Assembly: GCF_900142675.1 (NCBI RefSeq)
Contig: NZ_FRBS01000001.1
Span: forward strand, 992,001-1,056,000
Direction of reading: 5' to 3'
Origin: Shouchella rhizosphaerae
GTDB lineage: Bacteria; Bacillota; Bacilli; Bacillales; Bacillaceae_D
DNA: 64,000 nt
The notes under the pieces are model-generated. The model saw nothing but the letters and a program-made list of their open reading frames with translations. It was not told the origin of the DNA and made no database searches. The translations under genes were made by a program, and so were the position numbers. Below are positions 17,239 through 28,860 of this stretch, piece after piece (position 1 is the stretch's first letter; each line of letters starts with the position of its first letter).

Positions 17239-19957
17239 TATTTTCTCTAGCGTTGTTCTTTGGTTCCTTTTTAAATAGCTGGAAACCGCCAAGGACGACC
17301 GTTGGAATTGCCGCCATGCCAATAACAAGCAGCCATTCTCTAAACCCTAACGCAACTGTATGGAAGACAGGCTGCAACTGAGGCACATAAATAACGGCTA
17401 CCATTAACAAGATCGAAATGAAAACAGCGCCAACTAAGTATTTGTTTTCAAACAAATGACGGTGGTAAATCGAATATTCGCTTCTGCAGTCAAACACATG
17501 GATTAACTGGGCCATGACAAGCGTTAAAAAGGCAACGGTTTGCGCAAGCGTAAGCTGTGCCGGATCATTTTCATAGGTGAGTGAGAAGGCAGCAATCGTT
17601 ACCGCGCCGATCATAAAACCACGGCTAATGATCTTCCAGCCAAGTCCCCGGGCAAAGACACCTTCGTCTTGTTTGCGCGGCTTCCGCTTCATTACATCCC
17701 CTTCCGCTTGGTCCATTCCAAGAGCAACAGCAGGAAGCCCGTCTGTCACTAGGTTGATCCATAAAATTTGAATGGCGACAAGCGGCAGAGGCATGCCGAG
17801 CAGAATGGCAAATAACATCACCAAAATTTCGCCAACGTTCGAAGCCAGCATATAGCGGATAAACTTGCGAATGTTTTCGTAAATGTTGCGCCCTTCTTTT
17901 ATTGCTTCCTTTATTGTAAGGAAGTTGTCATCAGCAAGGACAAGTGACGAAGCTTCTTTAGCAACGTCTGTGCCTGTCACTCCCATAGCGATGCCGATGT
18001 CCGCCTGCTTAATTGCTGGCGCATCGTTAACACCATCCCCAGTCATGGCGACAATATCGCCATTCTTTTGCAGTGCTTTGACAATTTTTAATTTATGCTC
18101 AGGGGAAACGCGGGCATAGACATACACATCGTCAACGACTTCTTCCAGTTCTTCAACCGATAAACGGGAAAGTGTTTTTCCGTCCATGACTTTTCCGCCC
18201 TTTGGCAAAATCTGCAACTCTTTCGCAATCGCGGCAGCCGTCACTTGATGGTCGCCTGTAATCATAACCGTTTTAATTCCCGCTTCTCGGCACTCTTGGA
18301 TCGCATCTTTTGCTTCTGCCCGAGGAGGATCAATCATGCCTTGGATGCCGACTAATATTAAATTCCTTTCGGCATCATCGCCATCTTTGACATTCTCCTT
18401 TCCCATCAAAGGACGGTAAGCAATCGCCAATGTCCTTAGCGCTTTTGATGCCATTTGCTCGACAACGCCCTCAATTTCAGTCTGTTTGGTTGCTGTCAAC
18501 GTCTCTGTGCGCCCATCCGTGGCAACTGCGTTGCAGCGGGCAAGAACGACATCAGGTGCTCCTTTTGTGACGACATAGGCTTTGCCGCTTTCGTCTTTAA
18601 CGATCACACTCATCATTTTCCTCGTTGAATCGAATGGAAATTCTTCGACTCGCTTGTAGGTTGCTGCTAGCCCTCCTTTCGTAAAGCCCGCTTTTAAAGC
18701 AGCAATGATAATAGCCCCTTCCGTCGGGTCGCCATCAAGAGAAAGGCCGGTTTTGCTTTTTTTCTTTCCCTCTTGTTTTTCAACAAATTGAGCGTTGCTA
18801 CACAAGACGCCATAACTAAGCAATCGGCAAAAAGTCGGACGTTTTGCAATCGCCACTACTTCTGCGTTTTTCGTAAATTCGCCCTCTGCTTCATAACCTG
18901 TGCCACTCACATGAAGCCATTCATTGTTCGCCCATAGCTGCTTGACCGTCATTTTGTTTTGTGTAAGGGTGCCGGTTTTATCAGAGCAAATGACGGTTGC
19001 ACAACCGAGCGTCTCGACTGCTGGGAGTTTGCGGACAATTCCTTTGCGCTTAATCATTCGCTGCACACCTAGAGCGAGTGCAACAGTGACAATCGCTGGC
19101 AAACCTTCTGGGATAGCTGCAACGGCAAGAGAAACACCGGAAATAAACATCGTATGCAAATCATGACCTTGAAGCAAGCCAATCAAGACGATAAGCGCCG
19201 TTAAGAATAGGGCGACAGCAATCAACGTTTTGCCAAGCTGCTCCAACCGCCGTTGCAAAGGGGTCATGACAGGTTGCGCTTCTTGCAATAAATGGGCGAT
19301 TTTCCCCATTTCCGTTTTCATTCCTGTACCGACAACAATGCCAACTCCGCTTCCTTGCGTCACCATCGTTCCCATAAATGCCATGTTTTCCTGATCGCCG
19401 ATTGGCACATCCAGCTTGGCGATTTCCTGTCCATGTTTGTGGACAGGGACGGACTCGCCAGTGAGCGAGGCTTCATCAATGCGCAAGCCGGCTACGTGGA
19501 TCAAGCGTATATCAGCGCCAACTCGGTCGCCAGGCCCTATTTTGATCACATCACCAGGGACGACTTCAGCTGAAGGAACGTGCCCCCATTCGCCATTGCG
19601 CAGGACATCCACCTTAGGTGCTGACAGCTCCTTTAAGGCATCAAGTGATTTTTCGGCTTTGCGCTCTTGGACAAAACCGAGAATCCCATTTAGCAACACA
19701 ATGCACATAATTGTAATCGCATCGAGCACTTCGCCAATCAAACCAGATACGAGCGTCGCAGCCAACAAAACAAGCACCATAAAGTCTTTAAATTGCGCCA
19801 GAAACGTGGCCAACGCTGATGGCCGTGGCGCTTCTTTTAGTTTGTTCGGGCCATATGTGCTGAGGCGCTTTTTGACATTTTTATCTGTCAATCCTTTCGC
19901 TATATCTGTATTTGTTTTGTACTCGACTTCCTCTGGCTTCATGCTATACCATTTCAT
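17222..19957 (-). CDS. yloB: Cation-transporting P-type ATPase, calcium type (YloB)
   Basis: 911 residues. SERCA-like P2A ATPase that exports calcium. All hallmarks are present: actuator TGES (about residue 167), Ca-site helix with AAIPEGLPA, phosphorylation site SDKTGTLT with the Asp near residue 326, hinge GDGVNDAPA (about 643), and a C-terminal block of four to six helices. ATG at 19957 with GGTGAGG close upstream; an earlier ATG at 19972 has no ribosome site. Divergent from rqcH. Role in Ca2+ handling, including in spores, is inferred from the family. Confidence 0.92.
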   Translation of the reverse strand: MKWYSMKPEEVEYKTNTDIAKGLTDKNVKKRLSTYGPNKLKEAPRPSALATFLAQFKDFMVLVLLAATLVSGLIGEVLDAITIMCIVLLNGILGFVQERKAEKSLDALKELSAPKVDVLRNGEWGHVPSAEVVPGDVIKIGPGDRVGADIRLIHVAGLRIDEASLTGESVPVHKHGQEIAKLDVPIGDQENMAFMGTMVTQGSGVGIVVGTGMKTEMGKIAHLLQEAQPVMTPLQRRLEQLGKTLIAVALFLTALIVLIGLLQGHDLHTMFISGVSLAVAAIPEGLPAIVTVALALGVQRMIKRKGIVRKLPAVETLGCATVICSDKTGTLTQNKMTVKQLWANNEWLHVSGTGYEAEGEFTKNAEVVAIAKRPTFCRLLSYGVLCSNAQFVEKQEGKKKSKTGLSLDGDPTEGAIIIAALKAGFTKGGLAATYKRVEEFPFDSTRKMMSVIVKDESGKAYVVTKGAPDVVLARCNAVATDGRTETLTATKQTEIEGVVEQMASKALRTLAIAYRPLMGKENVKDGDDAERNLILVGIQGMIDPPRAEAKDAIQECREAGIKTVMITGDHQVTAAAIAKELQILPKGGKVMDGKTLSRLSVEELEEVVDDVYVYARVSPEHKLKIVKALQKNGDIVAMTGDGVNDAPAIKQADIGIAMGVTGTDVAKEASSLVLADDNFLTIKEAIKEGRNIYENIRKFIRYMLASNVGEILVMLFAILLGMPLPLVAIQILWINLVTDGLPAVALGMDQAEGDVMKRKPRKQDEGVFARGLGWKIISRGFMIGAVTIAAFSLTYENDPAQLTLAQTVAFLTLVMAQLIHVFDCRSEYSIYHRHLFENKYLVGAVFISILLMVAVIYVPQLQPVFHTVALGFREWLLVIGMAAIPTVVLGGFQLFKKEPKNNARENTPLAP

Positions 19958-20113
19958 TGCCTCACCCCACATTCACTTGTACTCACAAGATGCCCCCCTA
20001 ACTTGTACATGCTTCGGTATACAAGCCATCTTATTCAGTGTCAGGCAAAAAAATGCTATACTCATTGTGAAACATCGTCGCAACGGAAGATGAGGAATGA
20101 AGAGGTGAGATAC

Positions 20114-21820
20114 ATGTCTTTTGACGGCATGATGACAAGAGCAATCACACATGAATTGCAGCAATTAGTCGGCGGCCGGATTAATAAAATCCACCAGCCA
20201 TTTAAAACAGAACTTGTATTTACAGTTCGAGCAAAAGGGAAGACCCGTGCCCTTCTCGCCTCTGCCAACGCTGTGTTTGCACGCCTGCACTTAACAACGG
20301 AAAAATACGACAACCCCGCCGAGCCGCCGATGTTTTGTATGCTGTTGCGGAAACACTTGGAAGGCGGCATCATTACGTCGATTACCCAACATGTCTATGA
20401 CCGGATAATTGTCTTAAAAGTCGCCAATAAAGATGAGCTTGGCGATACAACAGAAAAAACGTTGATTGTGGAAATCATGGGGCGACATAGCAACATTATT
20501 TTAGTTGACGAAAAAACAAACACGATTATCGACAGCATTAAGCACGTCCGCTTTGACCAAAGCAGTTACCGTCTCGTTGGTCCTGGACAGCCATATAAAT
20601 GGCCACCAGAGCAAAATAAACTCGATCCTCTTACGGCGACAGAAGAAGATGTTCTTTTCGCGCTTGACTTTCATGGAGGGAAATTGGACAAACAACTTGT
20701 CCAATCATTTGCGGGTCTTTCTCCCTTGATCGCAGCTGAAATTGTCGCCCGGGCCAAATTGGCGAACCGGCAAACGTTGCCCCCTGCATTTGTTAGCACG
20801 TTGGCACCGTTGAAAAACCACGAGTACACGCTAGAACTCGTACAAGGTGAAAAAGACTTTTTTTCAGTCATCCATCTAAGTCATAAAGACGGGGAACGCC
20901 ACGTGTATTCCTCACCAAGCGCTCTTTTAGATCGCTATTACTACGGCAAAGCAGAACGAGACCGGGTCAAACAACAAGCGTTCGATCTGGAGCGCTTGCT
21001 CAAAAACGAATACCAAAAAAACAAACGGAAGTTAAAAAAGTTAGAGCAGACGCTTCAACAAGCAGATGAAGCAGACAGCTACCAAAAACGAGGTGAGTTG
21101 CTAACTGCCAACATTCATGCTGTTGACCGCGGCGCTTCATCGGTAGACGTCATTGACTATTATGACGAAAATGGGCAAACCATCACCATTGCCCTCGACC
21201 CGCAGAAAAGCCCAGCGGAAAATGCGCAGTCCTATTTTAAACGCTACCAGAAAGCGAAGACAGCGCGTATTGAAGTCATGAACCAACAAGAGAAAACAGA
21301 ACAAGAACTGGCCTATCTTGATTCGCTGCTCGCGCAAATGGCTTCTGCCTCTCCACGCGACATCGAGGAAATTCGCGAAGAGCTGATTGAAGGTGGCTAC
21401 ATTAAAAAGCGGCAACAAGGCAAAAAGAAGAAAAAACAACTGGATAAACCGCAGTTGGAAACATACCGTTCTTCTACTGGCATTGAGTTTTTAGTAGGGA
21501 AAAACAACCGCCAAAACGACTATTTGACAAACCGTCTCGCACGGCAAGATGACATTTGGCTCCACACGAAAGACATCCCAGGTTCACACGTCGTCATCCG
21601 CTCGGCCTCTCCAGATGAGGAAACGTTAACAGAAGCAGCGCTTGTCGCCGCCTTTTTCTCGAAAGCGCGTGACTCCGCTTCTGTTCCTGTCGATTATACG
21701 AAAATCCGCTATGTGAAAAAACCAAGCGGCGCCAAGCCTGGCTATGTCACATACGACAAGCAGACGACGCTTTACGTAACGCCAAAAGAAGACGTTGTCC
21801 GCTCGCTTCGTATCGATTAG
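20114..21820 (+). CDS. rqcH: Ribosome quality control protein RqcH (NFACT / YloA)
   Basis: 568 residues. Bacterial Rqc2 homologue that binds obstructed 50S subunits and adds C-terminal Ala tails to stalled peptides. Order: NFACT-N domain (FCMLLRKHLEGG at about residues 74-85), long coiled-coil arm rich in Lys/Glu (about 290-430), and NFACT-R domain (QDDIWLHTKDIPGSHVVIR, about 478-496). ATG at 20114 with AGAGGTGA upstream starts the conserved MSFDGMMTRAITHEL. A TGCTATACT extended -10 lies near 20054-20062. Older annotations call this protein FbpA, fibronectin-binding. Confidence 0.95.
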   Translation: MSFDGMMTRAITHELQQLVGGRINKIHQPFKTELVFTVRAKGKTRALLASANAVFARLHLTTEKYDNPAEPPMFCMLLRKHLEGGIITSITQHVYDRIIVLKVANKDELGDTTEKTLIVEIMGRHSNIILVDEKTNTIIDSIKHVRFDQSSYRLVGPGQPYKWPPEQNKLDPLTATEEDVLFALDFHGGKLDKQLVQSFAGLSPLIAAEIVARAKLANRQTLPPAFVSTLAPLKNHEYTLELVQGEKDFFSVIHLSHKDGERHVYSSPSALLDRYYYGKAERDRVKQQAFDLERLLKNEYQKNKRKLKKLEQTLQQADEADSYQKRGELLTANIHAVDRGASSVDVIDYYDENGQTITIALDPQKSPAENAQSYFKRYQKAKTARIEVMNQQEKTEQELAYLDSLLAQMASASPRDIEEIREELIEGGYIKKRQQGKKKKKQLDKPQLETYRSSTGIEFLVGKNNRQNDYLTNRLARQDDIWLHTKDIPGSHVVIRSASPDEETLTEAALVAAFFSKARDSASVPVDYTKIRYVKKPSGAKPGYVTYDKQTTLYVTPKEDVVRSLRID

Positions 21821-21839
21821 AAAACGTACGATGATCGCA

Positions 21840-21890
21840 CAACACACTCCTGTACGGTCGCAGGCGAGAGCGGCAAACAGGAGTGTTGTT
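21840..21890. terminator. Shared terminator between convergent rqcH and yfhO-like gene
   Basis: 10-bp perfect stem ACACTCCTGT/ACAGGAGTGT (21844-21853 and 21877-21886) with a GC-rich loop. Located between the two convergent stops. T-runs are short on both strands. Confidence 0.7.
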
Positions 21891-21896
21891 AGCCAT

Positions 21897-24488
21897 TTAT
21901 GACGTACTTCGCCAGCGCACATATATCCACATCGCTGTCGCCAACAATCCACATCCACTTAGAAGAAGCGATGTGCGAAAATAAGGCGGCAAATAAGAAA
22001 AGACAATCTCATTTTTCCCTTCTGCAATCGCCGTGCCGAGGAAAGCATAATTGGCCTTTTCGACTTGCTGCTTCTTCCCATTGACGCTCACTTCCCATCC
22101 TTTCTCATAAGGGATTGGGACAGTTAAATGAGTGTCGCCTTTTTTATTGTCGTAGGAAAGACGCAGTGTTCGACCCTCAAAGGAAACGTGAATGGGTTTG
22201 TTTGCCTCACGGGCATACACATATTGGAGCCGTTGATACGTCTCACTTTGAAGCGATAAGTCCTTAAGTGTGTATATGCCTTTTGGTACTCGTAACGACA
22301 CGATTTCACGAGAAGGAACGCGAATGGTCAAATCATTGGCATCTGTTTTGTAAATCGAACTCCGTGATTTGCGCCACGCTTTGTAATCGTTGACTTGCAA
22401 TGTAAAACGGGGTGCCGTTTTCGAGTGGTTTTGCAAATAAAACGAAACATAATCATCGATTTCCTCGGCAGCCCGGTTCACAAATACAATATCAATGCCG
22501 CCGACCTTATCCGTAACAGTGAGTGTGCCGTTCTTGTATGTGCCTCCTACTGCGTTGATTCGCGCCCTTTCCAATACATCTGTCTCTGGAACCGCTTTGG
22601 CGGTTGCTTTTCCAGATGCGAGCACAATCCCTTCTAACATCGCATGTTCGCGAACAAGCGGACTGTACTTTTCTAAGTCTTCCTCAAGGAAGACGTTTGA
22701 CGTTGCCCTGGCAAATGGGAGCAGCCATTGATTTTCATATAACGCATAACGATCATTTTCAGAGAAAAGAGTGAAGCCGTAAGGAATAGCAGTCTCTTCC
22801 TTTTTGTCAACTAATTTAAATTGAACGTTCATAAGGCTATGGAGATTGGTGCGATCACCAAAACCGTAATACCGGCTGACACTTTCTCTTCCCATGTCAA
22901 TTTGCAAATGATCGTAGTAAAACTGGAGAATGTTTCCGTTCAGCACACTTGAATAGGCGCTATTGCCATAAAAACCTTGTATGAGCGGAGTGTTGTTGCG
23001 GAAATCGACCATCCATTCGATTCGGGCCAATGGGTGTTTTTTCCTTTTTAACGCTTGTTCGATCAGTTCCCCTTGTTGAGGCGAATCGTATGACTCGCTG
23101 CTCATAAAGCGTTCAGATGCTTGTTTTGTACTTGTAGTCGAAAAAAACGTGCTCGCTCCGACGTTAATGAACAGCAATTGGCAAACGATGAACAAGACGC
23201 AAAGCAAAGCCACCCTCTGGCGGGACTGGCGCAAGCACAAAACGGCTAACCCACTTACGACAGCCAAAATGGCGATGCCGACTGCATACTGGCTAGAGAA
23301 AAAAGGCAATGACAACGTATCGTCAAGAAGAAAAGCGAGCATATAAATCATTACCATGGCAACGACACCACGGGCAAGATCAGGCTTTGTTAGCGCCTGC
23401 AAGTGCATCATGCCACGGGCAATCACGCCCCCTACCGCAAATGTCCCTATATACTCAAAGCGAAATTGTGGCGCCGAAAACCCATTAAAGACGCTCGCCA
23501 CAAACGGGCTGTAATGGAACAAGCAAAACAATAGGGCAATGACGATAAACAAGCGTGCCGTTTTGTCGACATAAAGCTGCTTTATACAAGCAAACAAGAC
23601 AAATAAAGGAGGCAACAGCCAAAATTTGCTTCCGTATAAAAGATTATCATGGACAGAAAACAGTGGGACTTTGTCTGTAAACGGCGGGCGATAGTTGCTA
23701 AAAAAACCGCTAACCGCTGGAATAAACGCCACCGCGCTTATGAAAAAACTGAGCACTGCAATCGCCACATAATAACGCAGTTGAACGTTTATAGTCAGGC
23801 GGTCTTCGGGAAAGCGAATCAGCCAGCGTAGCAAAGCGTATACACTTAAAAAGATAAAATGTACATACGAAAAATAAAAGTTATTGATAAGTGACAGGCT
23901 CATGGCAGCAATCAGCCAAAACGGGTTTTCTTCCCTGATCAGCTTTTCGACGCCTAGGACAAGCAAAGGCAACCACAAAAAGGCATCAGCAAAAAATTCC
24001 CAGTAAATCCCGTGAGTGAAATACATGACACTCACCCCATAAAAAACGGCTCCTAAAAAGGCGTACGGAAGAGACATGTTCATGTAGTGGAATACACTCG
24101 TCGCCAGAAAGAGAATCAGCGCCAACCTAGCTGCATTGATATACACAGCTGCCTTTCCCCAGAACAACAGGTCAACGTTGGCAATCAGCCCGCTCATTTC
24201 CCCGACATAAACAAGCAGGCAAGAGAAGGAATAAACCATACTTGTTGAAAAATAATAGGCGAGTTGTGAAAACGTGCCTGCGCCTAAACCAAACTGGATC
24301 GAATAACTCCAATGACCATTTTTTAACTGTTGGTATAAAAAATGCTTAAAAGGCAGGATTTGCCCAAGTCCGTCATTTAGCCCTACCATAAATCGGCCAG
24401 CTGCTGTTTCATAAAAAAACAGAGCGTGGGCGAGCACAGCAACGACGATGCTTGCTCCTCCTACTAACAGCAATTGTTTCTTACTCAT
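21897..24488 (-). CDS. YfhO-family polytopic membrane protein
   Basis: 863 residues, close to B. subtilis YfhO. An N-terminal membrane half with about a dozen hydrophobic helices (first about residues 6-26) and a large C-terminal extracytoplasmic region, closed by one more helix near 840-857 and a basic WRSTS end. The acidic motif GLNDGLGQ after helix 1 resembles the catalytic Asp loop of GT-C glycosyltransferases. In other firmicutes such proteins glycosylate lipoteichoic acid or other wall polymers; the substrate here is unknown. ATG start at 24488. Convergent with rqcH. Confidence 0.85.
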   Translation of the reverse strand: MSKKQLLLVGGASIVVAVLAHALFFYETAAGRFMVGLNDGLGQILPFKHFLYQQLKNGHWSYSIQFGLGAGTFSQLAYYFSTSMVYSFSCLLVYVGEMSGLIANVDLLFWGKAAVYINAARLALILFLATSVFHYMNMSLPYAFLGAVFYGVSVMYFTHGIYWEFFADAFLWLPLLVLGVEKLIREENPFWLIAAMSLSLINNFYFSYVHFIFLSVYALLRWLIRFPEDRLTINVQLRYYVAIAVLSFFISAVAFIPAVSGFFSNYRPPFTDKVPLFSVHDNLLYGSKFWLLPPLFVLFACIKQLYVDKTARLFIVIALLFCLFHYSPFVASVFNGFSAPQFRFEYIGTFAVGGVIARGMMHLQALTKPDLARGVVAMVMIYMLAFLLDDTLSLPFFSSQYAVGIAILAVVSGLAVLCLRQSRQRVALLCVLFIVCQLLFINVGASTFFSTTSTKQASERFMSSESYDSPQQGELIEQALKRKKHPLARIEWMVDFRNNTPLIQGFYGNSAYSSVLNGNILQFYYDHLQIDMGRESVSRYYGFGDRTNLHSLMNVQFKLVDKKEETAIPYGFTLFSENDRYALYENQWLLPFARATSNVFLEEDLEKYSPLVREHAMLEGIVLASGKATAKAVPETDVLERARINAVGGTYKNGTLTVTDKVGGIDIVFVNRAAEEIDDYVSFYLQNHSKTAPRFTLQVNDYKAWRKSRSSIYKTDANDLTIRVPSREIVSLRVPKGIYTLKDLSLQSETYQRLQYVYAREANKPIHVSFEGRTLRLSYDNKKGDTHLTVPIPYEKGWEVSVNGKKQQVEKANYAFLGTAIAEGKNEIVFSYLPPYFRTSLLLSGCGLLATAMWIYVRWRSTS

Positions 24489-24574
24489 GTTAACCCCAAC
24501 TTATTCCCATTGCGTCATAATGTATGTTTAGCATGCCCTTCGCCAAACCTGCCATTCGTATCCGTGTTGCTTGC

Positions 24575-24717
24575 AAACACAAAAAAGCCAGCCTTTCTTT
24601 AATAGAAAAGCTGACTCAGAATGGTCTGAGTGCGGGTATCGAATTTCCCTTTCCGTTGATCCCCCAAACCGTTAAGGCAACGACAGCGAAAAACAGCTGC
24701 TAAGTAAAAGTTGCTCA
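24575..24717 (-). other. Structured non-coding stretch ending in a terminator
   Basis: Between the small coiled-coil gene and yfhO. Minus-strand reading shows consecutive pairable elements: CAGCTG..GCTG, CGTT..AACG, GGG..CCC, a 7-bp ACTCAGA-CCAT-TCTGAGT hairpin (about 24613-24630), and a CAGC-rich hairpin (about 24591-24615) followed by GGCTTTTTTG. It could be a 3' UTR with terminator, a small RNA or a leader for yfhO. It does not match a riboswitch family I recognise. Confidence 0.45.
24580..24615 (-). terminator. Intrinsic terminator upstream of the yfhO-like gene
   Basis: Minus strand: CAGC-TTTTCT-ATTAA-AGAAAGGCTG stem-loop followed by a T6 run. It would stop transcripts from the upstream small gene before yfhO. 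Confidence 0.75.
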
Positions 24718-24981
24718 CTACTTGCCGAATTGTTTTTTATATTCTTCTAAACTTAGCCCATACGCATCGGCTCTATACAAATCGCCGTTTGCCTCTAATA
24801 TCGCGGTTGCATCTTCGACAAAATGGCGGTCGGTCATTGAACTAATGCTCCGGATGACACCAAATAACGCATCGATTTTGGCATTGGCTTTTGCATTTTC
24901 ATCGACTAAATGAGCAATTGTTTTTTCACAACTGGCTAGTCGCGCTTCAAGCTCTGCCTTTTTCTCGTTCGCTTCTTCCAC
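24718..24981 (-). CDS. Small coiled-coil protein, function unknown
   Basis: 87 residues if started at GTG 24981, which has GAGGTGG just upstream; an ATG at 25017 lacks a ribosome site. Residues 1-40 are Glu/Lys/Ala-rich with heptad-like leucines (LEARLASCEKTIAHLVDENA), predicting a coiled coil; the C-terminal part ends GLSLEEYKKQFGK. No signal peptide or membrane helix. I do not recognise a family. It lies 73 bases downstream of the methyltransferase on the same strand and is followed by a terminator. Confidence 0.65.
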   Translation of the reverse strand: MEEANEKKAELEARLASCEKTIAHLVDENAKANAKIDALFGVIRSISSMTDRHFVEDATAILEANGDLYRADAYGLSLEEYKKQFGK

Positions 24982-25054
24982 ACAAGCCACCTCTTTCCTT
25001 GTATTCCCATTAAGCATACAAAATCATTGTGCTTCTGGAAAGATGTCTTTGTTG

Positions 25055-25726
25055 TTAAGGAGAAGCCGGTTGTTTTTCCGCTTTGCTGATTAAGGCCAGG
25101 CCTTCAAGCACAAGCTCGTGGCTTACGTCGGCAAAACCCCAGTTTTTTAGAATGTCGCTTAACTCCGCTGTACTTTTTCGGTGGCGGCGTTCAGAGACAG
25201 TCGCCCATTTAAGCAAATAGTCCGTTTCCTCTTTCGGAAATTGCTGTTTTTGTGCATAGGCTCTCGCCGTCTCCACCGCCATTGCAGGAGCAGGGTTTAA
25301 CAAGATTGCGATGCCACCTGGTTTTAAAATCCGGGCCATTTCTTTTACACCTTGGTGCAAATCTGGCAGCAAAAACAACACACATGTCGAAAAGGCGATG
25401 TCAAAGGCACCGCTTGCGAGAGGCAACGATGCGGCATCCCCTTGCACAGCCTTTGCTTTATGGGCGATCCCTTTCTCCTGAAAAAGGGCATTGGCACGTG
25501 TCACCATGCCTGCTGATAAATCGACGCCTGTTAATTCAGACGCTTCCGTTGAGCCTCGGAGCAGCAACCTCCCTGTCCCGCAGCCAATGTCGGCAACGGC
25601 TTTTCCTTGCCAACTCCCTGACTGTTGCTTTAAGTGACTGTGAAGCTGCGAAAGCCAATTCGTCGTTGCCATTTGATCAAAAAAATCAACAAGTTGATCG
25701 AATTCAGCGCCTTCCATTCGTCTCAT
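25055..25726 (-). CDS. Class I SAM-dependent methyltransferase, substrate unknown
   Basis: 223 residues. Motif I VADIGCGTGRLLL (about residues 44-56), acidic motif GVDLSAGMV (about 67-75), GDAASLPLASGAFD and the FSTCVLFLLPD segment place it in the methyltransferase-11 type, akin to UbiE/small-molecule enzymes. ATG at 25726 has GGGG eight bases upstream. It begins only 24 bases after the pyrE stop, with no terminator between, so it may be transcribed as the tail of the pyrimidine operon. Function cannot be named from sequence. Confidence 0.85.
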   Translation of the reverse strand: MRRMEGAEFDQLVDFFDQMATTNWLSQLHSHLKQQSGSWQGKAVADIGCGTGRLLLRGSTEASELTGVDLSAGMVTRANALFQEKGIAHKAKAVQGDAASLPLASGAFDIAFSTCVLFLLPDLHQGVKEMARILKPGGIAILLNPAPAMAVETARAYAQKQQFPKEETDYLLKWATVSERRHRKSTAELSDILKNWGFADVSHELVLEGLALISKAEKQPASP

Positions 25727-25750
25727 CAACACAGCCCCTTCACGAAAAGT

Positions 25751-26382
25751 TTACAGATTCATCCACGCTTCATCTTTAGGGTTTTTCCGCCAAGCTTCCA
25801 ATTTGGCTTGTTCTTCGCTCGTAATGGCGCCCCGTTTCTGCGCTTCTTCGACAAGCGTAGCATAAGTCGTTAGCACACGGACAGGAAGCTTAGCGCCGTT
25901 AAAGTTCTCATCGCTTTGCGAGAGTTGATACGAAAAGATCGCGGCAACGAGCAGCACCTCTGCCCCAGCCGCGCGCAATGCCTCCGCTGCTGCAATGGAA
26001 CTGCCACCAGTCGAGATTAAGTCTTCGATTACAACTACTTTGCTGCCAGACGGCAAATGTCCTTCAATCGCATTTTGTTTTCCATGGCCTTTAGCGCTCG
26101 AACGAACGTAAATCATTGGCAATTGGAGTTTTTCTGCCACAAAAGCAGCGTGTGGGATGCCAGCTGTTGCCGTCCCGGCAATGATGTCAGCGTCAGGGGC
26201 AGCCTCTCTAATCATAGCAACTAGCCCCTCAGCAATTTCGTTACGTATATGTGGATAAGATAATGTTAAACGGTTATCGCAATAAATCGGAGACTTTAAT
26301 CCCGAGCTCCACGTATACGGTTTTGCAGGTGAAAGTGTCACCGCTTTTATATTAAGTAAATGGTTCGCAATGGTTCTGCTAG

Positions 26383-26386
<4 letters not shown>
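25751..26386 (-). CDS. pyrE: Orotate phosphoribosyltransferase
   Basis: 211 residues. Joins orotate to PRPP, step 5 of UMP synthesis. LSPAKPYTWSSGLKSPIYCDNR start region and PRPP-binding motif VVVIEDLISTGGSS (about residues 113-126). The start is TTG at 26386, overlapping the pyrF stop (TTGA). This gives a length and N-terminus matching the B. subtilis enzyme; longer in-frame starts fall inside pyrF. Last pyr gene of the operon. Confidence 0.95.
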
Positions 26387-28792
<2,406 letters not shown>

Positions 28793-28860
28793 CCTGCTGC
28801 CTCCCAACGCTAGTCATACATACAAAGCCACAAGCTTTAGGCAAGTGGCTCCAGAAAAAA

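Noticed and set aside
19416-20093. 225-codon plus-strand open frame opposite the calcium ATPase
   Set aside because: It runs antisense to a clearly coding, conserved P-type ATPase and has no ribosome site or recognisable protein features.
19958-20113. Well-defined promoter pair in the divergent yloB-rqcH spacer
   Set aside because: Only an extended -10 (TGCTATACT) for rqcH is convincing; no -35 of acceptable match on either strand.
24600-24660. tRNA-like T-arm (TTCGATA followed by CCC and a CCA)
   Set aside because: No matching D-arm or acceptor stem; the CCA lies in a hairpin loop.
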